NCBI RefSeq assembly: GCF_024323335.1
Contig: NC_066582.1
Coordinates: 184,730,973-184,794,972 of the forward strand
Reading direction: 5' to 3'
Length of the DNA stretch: 64,000 bases
Origin: Lathyrus oleraceus
Taxonomy: Eukaryota > Streptophyta > Magnoliopsida > Fabales > Fabaceae
Shown here: positions 1 to 11,978 of the stretch, piece after piece
Layout: each line of letters starts with the position of its first letter
Numbering within the stretch: position 1 is the first letter of the stretch
The notes under the pieces: generated by a model
What the model was told of the DNA's origin: nothing
Seen by the model: only the letters and a program-made list of their open reading frames with translations
The model's database searches: none
Position numbers and translations under genes: made by a program

Positions 1-3000
1 GTTGAAAAGATGAGACCAAATGGGTAGCAATCCAATAGACAAATATGTTAATAGAAACCCAGAATTCCCTTGGACTTCTAAAATCAAGCAACACACAAAT
101 GCACAATTATAATCAATCTTGAAGAGCAAAGGCATCATATAAAGATGGCCTCATCCAAGCTTATCCACTTCATGATCTTCTTCAAAATAGCCCATGCAAT
201 AGATGAATTCCACAAGTCACTGGCTCAAAATAACAGCTTAACAAATGATCAATGTTGCAGATGAATCTTAGAGAGATCTTCAAAGATGTATTGGATGAAT
301 TTCAGATTGTAAGAACTTGGTTCTTCCACAAATTGGCATTGGCCAAGTCCATTAGCTTAGGGAGGTTTCCTAGATTCTAAGTCCATTGCTCAAAATCAAA
401 CCAACAGTCCACTCAAAAGTTTTTTTAGGGTTTTTGTTTTCATTATGTGCATTAAATGGTCAAATACCACACAAACAAACAAAGTATACACAAACAAAAT
501 ATTACCCAATATGGTCCAAATGAACAAAGTGAAAATTGCATTAACATAAACAATTAAAATGATATGTATAATGAGAAATAAAATAAAGTGCTAAAAGTAA
601 ATTGCATTAAAGTAAAAGCTTGAAATTAAGAGTTAAAAGTTAGTAAGTTAGAAGTTAGTTTCGTTTTTCTTTTAAAGACATTCTTTGGAGAACACTCAAC
701 CCACTTATCACAAGCATGGATCCTTGAACCAAAACATTTTCCAAAGGAAGGAAAGAATGCCAAGTTTCCACACAATACCATGAAAGAGGGGAGACTTACA
801 ATCTCACTAACTAGAATGCTTATGCCTTTTGTGTCACAAATTTAGCGTTATGTTAAGCAATCGTAATTGGACTTATGTAAAAGTAACAACTATTTGAGGC
901 CGGGCAATAGACTTTTGGTGTTAATGCATGTTGGAGACATAGTATTATGAACTATGCTCATGAAACATACCACACACAAAAAATATGCAAAAGGTGTGGC
1001 CTAATCTCATCCATACTCATGTCAATTTTTCAATCAACTAGCATTAGGACTTTGAGATGTCATATGCCAAATGGAAATGAATGAATGAAGAAGGGGAATT
1101 AGATGAAGGGGAAGGGGATGAATGAGATTACAAATTGGTCAAAGGATGACATTTACCAAATTAATATCATTCATTCATTTTGGGAGATGGAATGTACATT
1201 TCATCAATCCCCTAAATTCAATGATATTAACTTAACAAAGTCAAATCAACTTTGACCAATACCCAACAACAAACAATCAAACTCAAACAAGTCAATACAA
1301 ATGGTCAATACAATTTAAATGACATTTATTCAATTCAAAATAATAAAATAGTGCATTAAATTCAAATATGTTTTGTCTAATTCCTAAAATCACATCAAAA
1401 CACCAAAGAAATGGCCATGAGATTTATCATAGGTCAAACAAGGTCAAAGGATCTTGGAGAAAAAATTTCATAATTTTTGGACATTTAAAAATATTTTAAA
1501 CAATTAAAAACAAATGCAAAATAAATTAATTCATGAAAAATATTAATAATGATCTAAAATAATTTTAATTCAGAATATGGAAGAGAAAAATATTTGAAAT
1601 TTTTTGGTGAAAGTCCTATATTTTTTGGATTAATATTGAATTTAATATGAATTATTGAAGAAAATGCAATTAAAATAAAATATCATAAATTCAAAAATAC
1701 GTGGACCATCAGATCTCCCTCATTAATTGAGGTGGTAGATCTGATGATCCAAAACGCGCGTTCCACATGTTGTTTAGTCAACCGCGTGGCACAGATGGTA
1801 ATTACAAAGGATGGTCAAGATTAGAACGTGGAAGATGGATCCTATGGTTCAGATGCAAGACACCTCATCGCCGGAGCCAGAGCTCCAGTCATCTTCTCTG
1901 GTGGCACTCACCGGACTGGTCAAGATGAACCATCACCAAAAAAATGAAACAAGGACATGATCTTGAAGAAAAAATGGCACTGAGCACGAATCTGACCTCC
2001 AATTATTCCAATTCCAAATATATTGAGAGATATGTGGATTTCAAAATTGAGGTACATGATCTGAGTTGCTTCGATTTGACCTCAAAGCAACTCAATCTTC
2101 TTTCCTACATTGGTAGGACTTAAGACAACCAAAGAATCAATGGAATTGAGCAAGAATTTAAGAGAATCAAAGAGTTTAAAATTTCTGCAAAATTACCTTC
2201 AATGGAGGTCTGAACTTGATGGATCTTGAGCTTGCTTGCACTTGGACTCACTTCAATCACTAGCAGGAAGAGAATGGAAAGGTTTAGAAGCAATGGATTC
2301 CTGGAGAATTGAATTCTAAAACAGTGGAGATTCAAGCTCAAATTTAAATGAATTTATCAGGTTTATCCTATGAGAGTGAAGGGTTTGAAGAGGGGGATCA
2401 AAGATGGCGCAATGGTGTGTGTAATTCTGAGCATAAGGGCCTCAATTTATAGATGAATCCATGTGATATTTTCACACCCTCTCCACTTTTCAAAATTGGC
2501 AAATGATGATGGAATGGTGCATGAGCGCGCATAGGCCCATGAAATGATAGCTGAAGGTCCAAAATGAATGATCAGATGTATTGGAGTTAGCATAGATTGT
2601 AAGGCACATGTGCATTGATCCTTCAAGATTGATCCATGCATATGATATCAGCCTGTTTAAGCCATGCACACTCTATGTATTTCTCATCCATAATGAATGA
2701 ATTTAAGCTCTTTGGAAATGTGAGATCAAGAGTAACAAGTTTGATGTTGAACACTTTTTCATTTGGAACTTGGAACTTGGAGAAATTTGAGGTGGAAGTT
2801 TGGAACAATTTGACATATCAAAAAATTTCTAAGTGTCAAGCCATATGTCTCAATATTCCACCTTGCTTAACTTTTTATAGGAACTTCAAATTAGAAAAGT
2901 GTCTTCATAAAAGTTGTAGCTCTCTCAAAGACCTTCAAAATGGTCACAAATTTCATGTCATTTTGATTTGAAATGATAGAGTTATGCATTTTTGAAGTTT

Positions 3001-3968
3001 GGAAAAATCACTTGATCAATGGTATAGGTCAAAAGTGACCTATAATGTAGCCTCATATCACATGCTCAAAAAAGTTGAATTAGCTCCCACTCCAAACATC
3101 AAAGTTGAAGTATACAAATTTAATTTGATTGTGCAACTTGGAAATATTACATATCATAAAAAATGAGCAAGTTATGGCCTTGGGAAATTGACCTTCAAAT
3201 TAGGGTTTAAACAAAATGACCTATAATGTTTCAACATAGAAAATGATTTTCCAAGCAAAACTAGCTCTAGGTGTCAAAATGAAAGCTGTTTGGAATGTCA
3301 TTTAGAGTAGGTTTTCTCTTGGAAGAATTTTAATATGGTGAAAATTGTAGGAAATAGAGTCTAGGGAGACCCAGTTTTGATCAAATAAATTCATCTGGGC
3401 AACCACCATCAACCAACTTGCTAATTTCCAATTCGCTTGACTTTCTTGGCTCATGGTAGATAATATATGCATAATATGATGAAATTTGAAGTGTCCCTTG
3501 AGGAATTTGATCAATTGGTAAGATAGCTTGTTGGAGAAGTTACTCAAGATACCCAATTAAACTAGGGTTTCCAAGGCAAATCACCCTCAAACTCTTGAAG
3601 CAAACTTGATCAATATAACATGTAGAGATCATTGGGACTCATATATGATGTCTATAAACATTCTTGAACTAATTATTGGTTGTGCTTTTTGTTCATGAGG
3701 GTCTCAAACCCTAGGTGTGATCAATGAATCAATGAGATCATGCCCTATCTACAAAAAGAGTTAGATAGATGCAAAGACATATTTTTGATATTTTAGTTAG
3801 TAAAATGATAATATACAAGTATGATATAATCACTAAATGCTTGGATGATCTCTCCCAAAACAAACCCAATGAAGGAAGGGGTAAGGAGGATGCCAAGGCA
3901 TGATCCCAATGTTAATGCTTATGATGAAATTGCGTGAGGGATCTTAGGGTCAAAATTAGGGTCTTACA
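1..3968 (-). repeat. Family-B Ogre-like 3' LTR, minus strand, cut by window edge
   Basis: Read on the minus strand, the LTR begins at 3968 with TGTAAGACCC and runs to lower coordinates. The same sequence recurs in plus orientation at 44097-61848 and 45626-48064, and in minus orientation at 34135-39779. Position 1 matches a point about 0.75 kb before the LTR end at 53565, so the full LTR should be about 4.7 kb. It abuts a polypurine tract at 3969, which makes it the 3' LTR of a minus-strand element. Short ORFs here have no recognisable domain. Ogre LTRs of 4-5 kb are known from legumes. Confidence 0.85.
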
Positions 3969-3983
3969 GCTGCCCCTATTTAA
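3969..3983 (-). other. Polypurine tract of the minus-strand family-B element
   Basis: On the minus strand the LTR start is directly preceded by AAATAGGGGCAGC. The family-A Ogre has almost the same tract (GAATAGGGGCAGC) just before its 3' LTR at 32134. This is the expected plus-strand DNA primer of an LTR retrotransposon. Confidence 0.8.
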
Positions 3984-5464
3984 GGACATTCTAACTGAGG
4001 AGGTGAAGGTTAAAATCTTCGACTCGACTTAGTAGAATGGGCTTAAATAATAACACATAGAAACAAGTTTTGGTCCCTAAGAGACCTCATGATGCATATG
4101 ATATGATTGGAAAAGTCAATGCTCTGTGAGGAAATATCGCCACAGAGGAAAAGTAATCAGAGAAATCGATTACTCAAATTACTGGGGGACTAGAGGGATT
4201 CCACAAAATGGAAAGACTCAGCCGGGAAAACAAAAATATCTGCAGGGGATACGAATAAGTCAGGATAAAACGGATGTACTCGACTCGTGCAGGGGAGAGC
4301 GATTTCACTAGGGAAATACGCACTTAACTCAACTGGGGAGAAATAAAATTCAACACAAGAGGAGCAGAAATCTACTATCTACTACCTGTTACTGGGTAAG
4401 GAGATAATAAAGATCTGACAAAGAGAACATTCGTCATCAGTTAAGATGAACATATCAAGGATAACTCGCTGAGGGAAAATCCAGGAAGGAGTATTCATTA
4501 CCGGTTACTGGGTAAGAATAACCTTGCTGGGGAAAACTGCAAAAAGAATAGGATTTATAACTACCAGTTACTAGGCAGAAGACCAAGGGTGAGAGTATCC
4601 GTCATCGGTTAGGATGAACATATCAAGGATAAAATCTATAGGGAAGAAAATTTGTCATCGGTTAGGATGAACATGTCAAGGATATACCAACTGAACAAAA
4701 AGGGGAATTACATCTAGCGAAAACTGGATAGAAAATCGTCGAAGAGAGAATCTGTCACCGGTTAAGATGAACATATCAAGGATCAACTCTGCGAGGGAAC
4801 AAAAATAGGATTTATAACTACCGGTTACAGGGTAGAAGACCAAATCAAAGAGAAAATTCGTCACCGGTTAAGATGAACATATCAAGGATAGACTCTAAAA
4901 AGGGAAACACAAGTAGGAATTACGTCTATCAGTTACTGTATAGAATATCAATCAAAGAGAAAATCCGTCACCAGTTAAGATGAACATATCAAGGATTGAC
5001 TCTTCTCAGGGGAAAAAGTAGGATTTCAACTACCGGTTACTGGGTAGAAGACCATAAGGAGAAGAAAACTCGTTATCGATTAAGATGAACATATCAAGGT
5101 TTGACTCTCTGAGGAAAAAAATAGGGATTACAACTACCTTTTACTGGGTAGAATACCAAAGGATGAGAATATCCGTCACTAGTCAAAGTGAACATATCAA
5201 GGATAGGCTCCTGCGGGGAAAAAGAAAGATATCCGTCACCGGTTAGGATGAACATATCAAGGATATACTTTCGGGGGACTCTACTAGAGAGAAAAAAGGG
5301 TATTATTGTCGGATATTGGGCAAGAAGTAACAACTGCAAACTAAGAAGAATATTACCAGTTACTGGGTAATAGACTCTTAGAGGACCAAAACATCTATCT
5401 AGGTAAGAGCTAGAAAGAAAACGGTCAATCAAGACTCCACCCAATGAGGACATAACTCAAGGGG
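3984..5464 (-). repeat. 3' UTR of the minus-strand family-B element, first part
   Basis: This is non-coding sequence between the polypurine tract and the Tekay-like insertion. It continues at 13956 after the 5-bp target duplication AGTAA. Related sequence with the same AAAACGGTCAAxCAAGACTC stretch occurs at 39930-40000. Most of it is the composite tandem repeat annotated separately. No gene is seen. Confidence 0.75.
4425..5375 (-). repeat. Composite tandem repeat, about 106-bp period
   Basis: Two motifs alternate. One is close to GTTAAGATGAACATATCAAG, found near 4441, 4609, 4663, 4761, 4867, 4974, 5080, 5184 and 5241. The other is close to CTACCGGTTACTGGGTAGAA, found near 4381, 4500, 4563, 4819, 4926, 5032, 5134 and 5354. 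Spacing is about 104-107 bp where regular, with half-steps near 54-57 bp. The array lies in the 3' UTR of a minus-strand Ogre-like element, a place known in pea Ogre elements to be hypervariable and to seed satellites. Minus-strand reading frames across it give only a periodic peptide. Confidence 0.85.
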
Positions 5465-5469
5465 AGTAA
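5465..5469. repeat. Target site duplication AGTAA, left copy
   Basis: AGTAA directly precedes the 5' LTR and is repeated at 13951-13955 directly after the 3' LTR. A 5-bp duplication is normal for Ty3/gypsy integration and shows that the element is complete at both ends. Confidence 0.95.
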
Positions 5470-7441
5470 TGTAACACCCCGATAAAATATGATAATTATT
5501 TAATTTAAGTTTAATAGTATATTATGATGATAATATGAATGAAAGGGTATTATTTTTCAAAATAAAAGATAAACCATTCATATATATTATTATTAGTATA
5601 TTTATTAATTTAATTAAATAATTGGAATATTATTGGATTATTATTATTGGAATAATAAAGTTGGAATTAGAACGATTTTTGGAATCAGTGAAGAGTCCCA
5701 TTTAGTAAAAAGGTTTTTCCACGTGAAAAGAGAGAAGCGACTAAAAAGTGGAAAAAGGGCAAAAAGGAAGAGCAAGAGAAAAAGGGTTGAAGAAGGGAAA
5801 AGCTTGAAGTTAAAGGATTTGCCGGATTAACTCAGGTAAGGGGGGTTTATCGTCGTTTAATGGGTATTATGGGTTAACATGTAATGGGTAGTAATAAGCC
5901 ATTGATTGACTCTAATTAGGTTTTGAGAAATACCCTTGAATTGTGATGAATAAATTACGTTAAAACTGTGAACGAACCTATATTTGGATGAGTCGTAATT
6001 TCCTGGAAGTGTAGCTTTTTACGGAATCGAAATCGGAGGTCCGGAAATCCTCCAACGGCGAAAAATGCGGGTAATTCTGCATTCTGTTCGTTGTTAGCGC
6101 AGGAACAACTTTCTGTCTTGCGTTAACCGGTTAACCCAGGGCGTTAACCGGTTAACACTGTTATGATAATTAAAATAATTAAATTCTGTCTTGCGTTAAC
6201 CGGTTAACCCAGGGTGTTAACCGGTTAACACTGTTAAAAATTGCCAAGAAGTGCATTCTGTTTTGCGTTAACCGATTAACCCAGGGCGTTAACCGGTTAA
6301 CACTGTTTGAAAGTGAAAAATTGATATTTAAATATTGTGTACGTTTTGGAATGGAATTATGTATACATATTGTATGGGCAGAAGTTTGATTTTTCTGAGC
6401 TGTTGTGGTGCAGTTTTGGTCGTTTCAGCTGAGTGATGTAATTTAGCTGATGTATGATATAGTAGGGATCATTTCCCGTTGTTTTGAGCAGTATAGGTAT
6501 TAGTAGAGTGTGCTAATATTGTGATTTATTATTTGGCATGACATGATATGATTATGTGATAAATATGCTGATGATGTATGATGGTATGCATAATGCGGTG
6601 AATATATCTATTATGTATGCAATTGTGGATGGACTGTTTATGGCTTAGAGTGTGAGCATATGTCCATTGTGGATTGTTGTTGATGTTTGCATGCTAGGTG
6701 ATTTAGCGTGCATAGCATAGCCTTTATGGTGGTAGCTAATTCCCATGGTGAGGAATTAGTGAGTGAGTCACTAGGTCTCAAATGAGTGGGACTAGTGAGC
6801 TTGGTAGCCGTATCTGGGTTTGATCGGTGAGGTTGAACTATGTGTTCACGAATAGTCGGTACCGCATGCATGGAGTCTCATTTCATAATGTATGTATGGC
6901 GTATAATATGAATGGATGTATTCCAATATTATACGTGTGTTTTGTGTTTGTGTTGAGTATGATTATGAGTTGGTGTTGCCGTTGCTGAATGTGTGATATG
7001 ATTAGGGTGATGAATGTGTTAATTTACTTAACATTACATGATATTTTATAATGCTTATTATATCGATTGAGGAACTCACCCTTACAACTATGTTTTAGGT
7101 AACGAGCAGTGATTGAGTAGAAGCTAGTGCTTGGAGTCTAGTGTAGTTCCTTAGTGGGTCATGCTCTGGTATATGTAACATCGGGACGGGATGTTTTACC
7201 TTGTTTTCATTTTGGGTTGTTGAACAATATTACATGTAATGTGTTACATGGTTTGCATGTTGTTAGATTTCTATCCGCTGCGAATTGTGCAATGTTTTAT
7301 TTTGATTAATATATGAGCATGACAAGTTATTTTGGTGAATGGTGTGAAGTGTCAAGTGTGACACCCTGAAATTGCATATCTACTCTGATTTATATTTTGT
7401 TGTTTTAATTAATTATTGGGGTATTTTAGAAGGGTGTTACA
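5470..7441 (+). repeat. 5' LTR of the Tekay-like element
   Basis: It starts TGTAACACCCCGATAAAAT and ends GGGTGTTACA. It matches 11979-13950 at a constant offset of 6509 bp without length change. It contains six copies of a 14-bp palindrome. Short ORFs such as 5633-5830 recur in both LTRs but have no domain and are not called. I could not place the promoter with confidence. Confidence 0.95.
6122..6301. promoter_or_regulatory. Six-copy palindrome cluster GTTAACCGGTTAAC in 5' LTR
   Basis: Perfect 14-bp palindromes lie at 6122-6135, 6143-6156, 6195-6208, 6216-6229 and 6288-6301. A one-base variant (GTTAACCGATTAAC) lies at 6267-6280. They form three pairs with 7-bp spacers close to CCAGGGC or CCAGGGT, and each pair ends in ACTGTT. 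The same cluster sits at 12631-12810 in the 3' LTR. A dimeric transcription-factor site or an RNA structure is possible, but function is not shown. Confidence 0.7.
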
Positions 7442-7445
7442 TTAG

Positions 7446-7457
7446 TGGTATCAGAGC
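7446..7457 (+). other. Primer binding site, initiator-Met tRNA type
   Basis: TGGTATCAGAGC lies four bases after the 5' LTR. This is the standard plant Ty3/gypsy and copia primer site complementary to the 3' end of initiator methionine tRNA. Confidence 0.95.
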
Positions 7458-7565
7458 ATAGTCGGTCGAGTCGAGTCGTAATTATTCTGTTTCCCTGTAT
7501 GTGATAGGTGTTGTGTAACCCTATCAGTACTTATTGTTTTAGCTTGTTGGGTTCTCAGAATAGAG

Positions 7566-8246
7566 ATGGCTGGAAGAGGTAGAGACGATGCTGCGATTGC
7601 TGAGGCTCTGGGTATGCTAGCTGGAGTACTTGGAGGGAATCCGAATGTTGTGGGATTGGGAGCTGCTCGTCAATTGAGTGAGTTCCAGAAGAACAATCCT
7701 CCAATGTTCAAGGGAGCATACAATCCAGATGGTGCTCAGAAGTGGTTGAAGGAGATCGAGAGGATCTTCCGAGTGACTGAGTGTGCCGATAACCAGAAGG
7801 TCAGGTTCGGTACGCATATGCTGTCAGAGGAAGCAGATGATTGGTGGGTTGCTGCCCGCACTGAGTTGGAAGCTGCTGGGAGTGCTGAGATCACTTGGGC
7901 GGTGTTCAGAGAGAGATTCCTGAGGAAGTACTTTCCAGAGGATGTCAGAGGAAAGAAAGAGATAGAGTTCTTAGAATTGAAGCAGGGCAACCGGTATGTT
8001 ACTGAGTATGCTGCTAAGTTCACAGAGCTGTCGAAGTATTACACTCCCTATGATGAGGCTACTGGGGAATTTTCAAAATGTGTGAAGTTTGAGAACGGGT
8101 TACGTCCCGAGATCAAGCAGGCTATTGGGTATCAGCGGATTAGAGTGTTTTCTGACTTGGTTGACTGTTGCAGGATTTTTGAACAGGATACCAAGGCCAG
8201 AGCGGAGAGCTATCAGCAGAGGGTTGATAGGAAAGGCAAGAATTAG
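7566..8246 (+). CDS. gag: Gag of the Tekay-like element
   Basis: This 226-residue ORF starts MAGRGRDDAA about 110 bp after the primer site. It carries the plant retrotransposon gag (capsid-like) domain at about residues 40-190, with the typical W..F...F...YFP pattern (FRERFLRKYFP). Gag forms the cytoplasmic particle that packages element RNA. The ORF ends at TAG 8244-8246, but the same frame stays open into the zinc knuckles and pol from 8247. The stop therefore separates capsid from nucleocapsid. It may be a point mutation or a site of regulated readthrough. In related elements gag and pol are normally one ORF. Confidence 0.9.
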   Translation: MAGRGRDDAAIAEALGMLAGVLGGNPNVVGLGAARQLSEFQKNNPPMFKGAYNPDGAQKWLKEIERIFRVTECADNQKVRFGTHMLSEEADDWWVAARTELEAAGSAEITWAVFRERFLRKYFPEDVRGKKEIEFLELKQGNRYVTEYAAKFTELSKYYTPYDEATGEFSKCVKFENGLRPEIKQAIGYQRIRVFSDLVDCCRIFEQDTKARAESYQQRVDRKGKN

Positions 8247-8300
8247 AATGATCGTGGGAAGCCGTATGCAGCTGGCAAAGGTTTCCAGAGACAGAGTGGG

Positions 8301-11300
8301 ATGAAGAGACCTAGTGGGGGAGACTCCAGTGCCCCTGCTAAGTGTTACAGATGTGGTCAGGCTGGACATCGTATCCATGAGTGTACCAGTACAGAGAAGA
8401 AGTGTTTCAAGTGTGGCAAAGGTGGTCACTTGGCTGCAGAGTGCCGGTTGAAGACTATGACTTGTTTCAACTGTGGAGAGGTGGGTCATATCAGTCCACA
8501 GTGTCCTAAGCCGAAGAAAGAGAACCAGTCGGGAGGCAAGGTCTTTGCTTTATCGGGTTCTGAGACTTCTGCAGATGATCATTTGATCCGAGGTACGTGT
8601 TATATTAATGGCTTTCCTCTTGTAGCTATTATTGACACAGGTGCGACTCATTCCTTTGTATCTTTGGATTGTGCTGTGAAACTTAAATTAGAGATATCTG
8701 AGATGCATGGGAGTATGGTAATTGATACTCCTGCGAAGGGTTCAGTGACTACTACTTCAGTTTGTTTAAATTGCCCTTTGAGTATTTTTGGTAGAGACTT
8801 TGGGATGGACCTCGTGTGTCTTCCACTAGTGCATATTGATGTTATCCTGGGTATGAACTGGTTGGTGTTTAACCGAGTTTATATCAACTGTTTTGATAAG
8901 ACTGTGATCTTTCCTGAGATTGAGGAAGGAAAGAGTTTGTTTCTATCAGCAAGGCAGGTGAATGAGGCAGTAGCAGATGGGGCAGAGTTGTTTATGCTGT
9001 TAGCGACTTTGGAGGCTAAAGATAAACTGGTGATTTGCGATCTAGCCGTGGTGTGTGATTTTCCTGATGTGTTTCTTGAAGAAGTGAATGAATTACCGCC
9101 AGAGCGTGAAGTTGAGTTCTCGATTGATTTGGTACCTGGTACTAGGCCGATATCGATGGCTCCGTACCGTATGTCTGCTGTTGAGTTAACTGAATTGAAG
9201 AGTCAGCTGGAAGATCTGTTGGATAAGAAATTTATTCGTCCGAGTGTGTCACCGTGGGGCGCACCAGTGTTATTGGTTAAGAAGAAAGAAGGTACTATGA
9301 GGTTGTGTGTGGACTACAGGCAACTGAATAAAGTGACGATCAAGAATCGGTATCATTTGCCGAGGATTGATGATTTGATGGATCAGTTGGTTGGTGCGAG
9401 TGCGTTCAGCAAAATAGATTTGAGATCGGGGTATCATCAGATACGTGTGAAAACTGAGGATATTCAGAAGACTGCTTTCAGAACAAGGTATGGACATTAT
9501 GAGTATTCTGTAATGCCTTTTGGTGTGACTAATGCGCCTGGGGTATTTATGGAGTATATGAATAGGATTTTCCATCCGTACCTAGACAAGTTTGTTGTGG
9601 TGTTTATTGACGATATTTTGGTGTATTCGAAATCTGAAGAAGAGCATGCTGAACATTTGAGAGTGGTTTTAGGAGTTCTACGAGAAAAGAAGTTATTTGC
9701 TAAACTGTCCAAGTGTGAATTTTGGTTAGAAGAGGTTAGTTTTCTTGGTCATGTGGTTTCAAGAGGTGGTGTTGCTGTTGATCCTTCTAAGATAGAAGCG
9801 GTATCTAAGTGGGAAGCTCCGAAGTCAGTTTCTGAGATAAGGAGTTTTCTTGGACTTGCAGGTTATTATAGGAAATTCATTGAGGGATTTTCTAAGTTGG
9901 CGTTACCGTTGACGATGTGGACTAGAAAGGGGCAAGCGTTTGTTTGGGACTCAAAATGTGAAGAAGGTTTCCAAGAGTTAAAGAGAAGGTTAACTATATC
10001 TCCTATTCTGATATTACCAAGTCCGTCGGAACCATTTGAGGTTTACTGTGATGCTTCATTGTTGGGTTTAGGTGGTGTTTTGATGCAGAATAAGCAGGTT
10101 GTAGCTTATGCTTCGAGACAACTGAAGGTTCATGAGAGGAACTATCCGACACACGATTTAGAGTTGGCAGCTGTGGTATTTGTTCTGAAGTTATGGAGGC
10201 ATTACTTGTACGGGTCAAGATTTGAGGTTTTCAGTGACCATAAAAGTTTAAAGTATTTGTTTGATCAGAAAGAGCTGAATATGAGACAGAGGAGATGGTT
10301 AGAGTTTCTGAAGGATTACGACTTTGGTTTGAATTACCATCCGGGTAAAGCAAACGTAGTGGCCGATGCATTGAGTCGGAAATCATTGCATGTGTCCATG
10401 TTAATGGTTAAGGAATTGGATTTAATTGAGCAGTTTAGAGACTTGAGTTTGGTGTGTGAGAGTACTCACAATAGTGTTAAATTGGGAATGTTGAAGTTAA
10501 CGAGTGGTATTCTGGATGAGATTAGAGAGGGTCAGAAATCCGATGTGCTTTTGGTTGATAAGTTGACTCTAGCGAATCAAGGTCAAGGTGGTGAATTCAG
10601 AGTCGATGAGAATGGTGTTTTGAAATTTGGTAATCGGGTGTGTATTCCGGATGTTACCGAACTTAAGAAGAGTATTCTTGAGGAAGGACATCGTAGTGGC
10701 ATGAGTATTCATCCTGGGGCTACGAAGATGTATCATGATTTGAAAAAGTTATTTTGGTGGCCGGGAATGAAAAGAGAAATTGTGAGTTTTGTTTATTCTT
10801 GTTTGACTTGTCAGAAGTCAAAGATTGAGCATCAGAAGCCGTCTGGGCTAATGCAACCGTTGGATATTCCAGAGTGGAAGTGGGATAGTATCAGTATGGA
10901 TTTTGTTTCTGGTTTACTGAGGACAATTAAGAATTTTGAAGCTATTTGGGTGATTGTTGACAGATTGACAAAATCGGCTCATTTCATTCCGATCAAAATG
11001 GATTATCCGTTAGAGAGATTAGTTGAGTTGTATATTGAGAAAATTGTAAGTTTGCATGGTATTCCGTCGAGTATTGTTTCGGACAGAGATCCTAGATTTA
11101 CATCGAAGTTCTGGGAAGGTTTGCAGAGAGCTTCGGGAACTAAGCTGAGATTGAGTTCTGCATATCATCCACAGACTGATGGGCAGACTGAGAGGACGAT
11201 TCAGTCACTGGAGGATCTTTTGAGGGCTTGTGTTTTGGAAAAGGGAGGTGCTTGGGATTGTTATTTACCTTTGATTGAGTTTACCTACAACAATAGTTTT

Positions 11301-11936
11301 CATTCGAGCATTGGTATGGCACCGTTTGAAGCTTTGTATGGTAGGAGATGTCGGACACCTTTATGTTGGTATGAGTCCGGTGAGAGTGCTGTGGTTGGAC
11401 CGGAGATTGTTCAACAAACTACGGAAAAGATTAAGATGATTCAGGAGAAGATGAGGATTGCTCAGAGTCGTCAGAAGAGTTATCACGACAAGAGGAGGAA
11501 GTCACTTGAGTTTCAAGAGGGAGATTATGTGTTTCTTCGTGTTACTCCGATGACTGGGGTTGGTCGAGCTTTGAAGTCGAAGAAGTTGACACCTCGATTT
11601 ATTGGTCCTTATCAGATTTTGGAGAGGATAGGGGAGGTAGCCTATCGTATCGCTTTACCGCCGTCACTTTCGAATTTGCATGAGGTTTTTCATGTGTCTC
11701 AGTTGAGGAGGTACATTCCTGATCCGTCGCATGTGGTCCAAGTAGATGATGTACAGGTGAGAGATAACCTGACTGTTGAAACATCACCTATGAGGATCGA
11801 GGATCGAGAGTTGAAGCAGTTGTGGGGTAAAGAGATTGCCTTGGTAAAGGTAGCTTGGGGAGGACCAGCAGGTGGCAATGTGACTTGGGAACTTGAGAGT
11901 CAGATGAAGGAGTCTTATCCAGAGTTATTCGCTTGA
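8301..11936 (+). CDS. pol: Pol polyprotein: NC-PR-RT-RH-IN-chromodomain
   Basis: This 1211-residue ORF is in the same frame as gag, open from 8247, with its first ATG at 8301. Rough residues: three CX2CX4HX4C zinc knuckles at 15-28, 35-48 and 55-68; protease motif DTGA at 112-115; reverse transcriptase with FIDDIL near 436-441; Ty3-type RNase H starting YCDAS near 580; integrase HHCC zinc finger around 796-840, followed by the catalytic core; a C-terminal chromodomain-like segment from about 1155 to the end. That chromodomain places it in the chromoviruses, closest to the Tekay/Del clade, and is thought to steer integration to heterochromatin. No internal stop or frameshift is seen, so it may encode active enzymes. 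Confidence 0.93.
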   Translation: MKRPSGGDSSAPAKCYRCGQAGHRIHECTSTEKKCFKCGKGGHLAAECRLKTMTCFNCGEVGHISPQCPKPKKENQSGGKVFALSGSETSADDHLIRGTCYINGFPLVAIIDTGATHSFVSLDCAVKLKLEISEMHGSMVIDTPAKGSVTTTSVCLNCPLSIFGRDFGMDLVCLPLVHIDVILGMNWLVFNRVYINCFDKTVIFPEIEEGKSLFLSARQVNEAVADGAELFMLLATLEAKDKLVICDLAVVCDFPDVFLEEVNELPPEREVEFSIDLVPGTRPISMAPYRMSAVELTELKSQLEDLLDKKFIRPSVSPWGAPVLLVKKKEGTMRLCVDYRQLNKVTIKNRYHLPRIDDLMDQLVGASAFSKIDLRSGYHQIRVKTEDIQKTAFRTRYGHYEYSVMPFGVTNAPGVFMEYMNRIFHPYLDKFVVVFIDDILVYSKSEEEHAEHLRVVLGVLREKKLFAKLSKCEFWLEEVSFLGHVVSRGGVAVDPSKIEAVSKWEAPKSVSEIRSFLGLAGYYRKFIEGFSKLALPLTMWTRKGQAFVWDSKCEEGFQELKRRLTISPILILPSPSEPFEVYCDASLLGLGGVLMQNKQVVAYASRQLKVHERNYPTHDLELAAVVFVLKLWRHYLYGSRFEVFSDHKSLKYLFDQKELNMRQRRWLEFLKDYDFGLNYHPGKANVVADALSRKSLHVSMLMVKELDLIEQFRDLSLVCESTHNSVKLGMLKLTSGILDEIREGQKSDVLLVDKLTLANQGQGGEFRVDENGVLKFGNRVCIPDVTELKKSILEEGHRSGMSIHPGATKMYHDLKKLFWWPGMKREIVSFVYSCLTCQKSKIEHQKPSGLMQPLDIPEWKWDSISMDFVSGLLRTIKNFEAIWVIVDRLTKSAHFIPIKMDYPLERLVELYIEKIVSLHGIPSSIVSDRDPRFTSKFWEGLQRASGTKLRLSSAYHPQTDGQTERTIQSLEDLLRACVLEKGGAWDCYLPLIEFTYNNSFHSSIGMAPFEALYGRRCRTPLCWYESGESAVVGPEIVQQTTEKIKMIQEKMRIAQSRQKSYHDKRRKSLEFQEGDYVFLRVTPMTGVGRALKSKKLTPRFIGPYQILERIGEVAYRIALPPSLSNLHEVFHVSQLRRYIPDPSHVVQVDDVQVRDNLTVETSPMRIEDRELKQLWGKEIALVKVAWGGPAGGNVTWELESQMKESYPELFA

Positions 11937-11965
11937 GGTATGTTTTCGAGGACGAAAACTCTTTT

Positions 11966-11978
11966 AGTGGGGGAGAGT
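11966..11978 (+). other. Polypurine tract of the Tekay-like element
   Basis: AGTGGGGGAGAGT lies immediately before the 3' LTR and is the expected primer for plus-strand DNA synthesis. Confidence 0.88.

Noticed and set aside
2636..2971. 111-codon plus-strand ORF in family-B LTR
   Set aside because: It is AT-rich, lacks a domain and lies antisense in an LTR. Other LTR copies do not keep the frame.
5094..5453. Minus-strand 119-codon ORF with a repeated DMFILTGDGY-like peptide
   Set aside because: The periodicity is that of the non-coding tandem repeat in the Ogre 3' UTR. It has no domain and copies disagree in frame.
5633..5830. 65-codon basic ORF also present at 12142-12339
   Set aside because: It is duplicated only because it lies in both LTRs of the Tekay-like element. 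There is no known LTR-encoded protein or domain.
6122..6301. CRISPR-like spaced repeats
   Set aside because: This is a plant retrotransposon LTR. The repeats are paired palindromes with 7-bp spacers that are not unique, and no cas genes are present.
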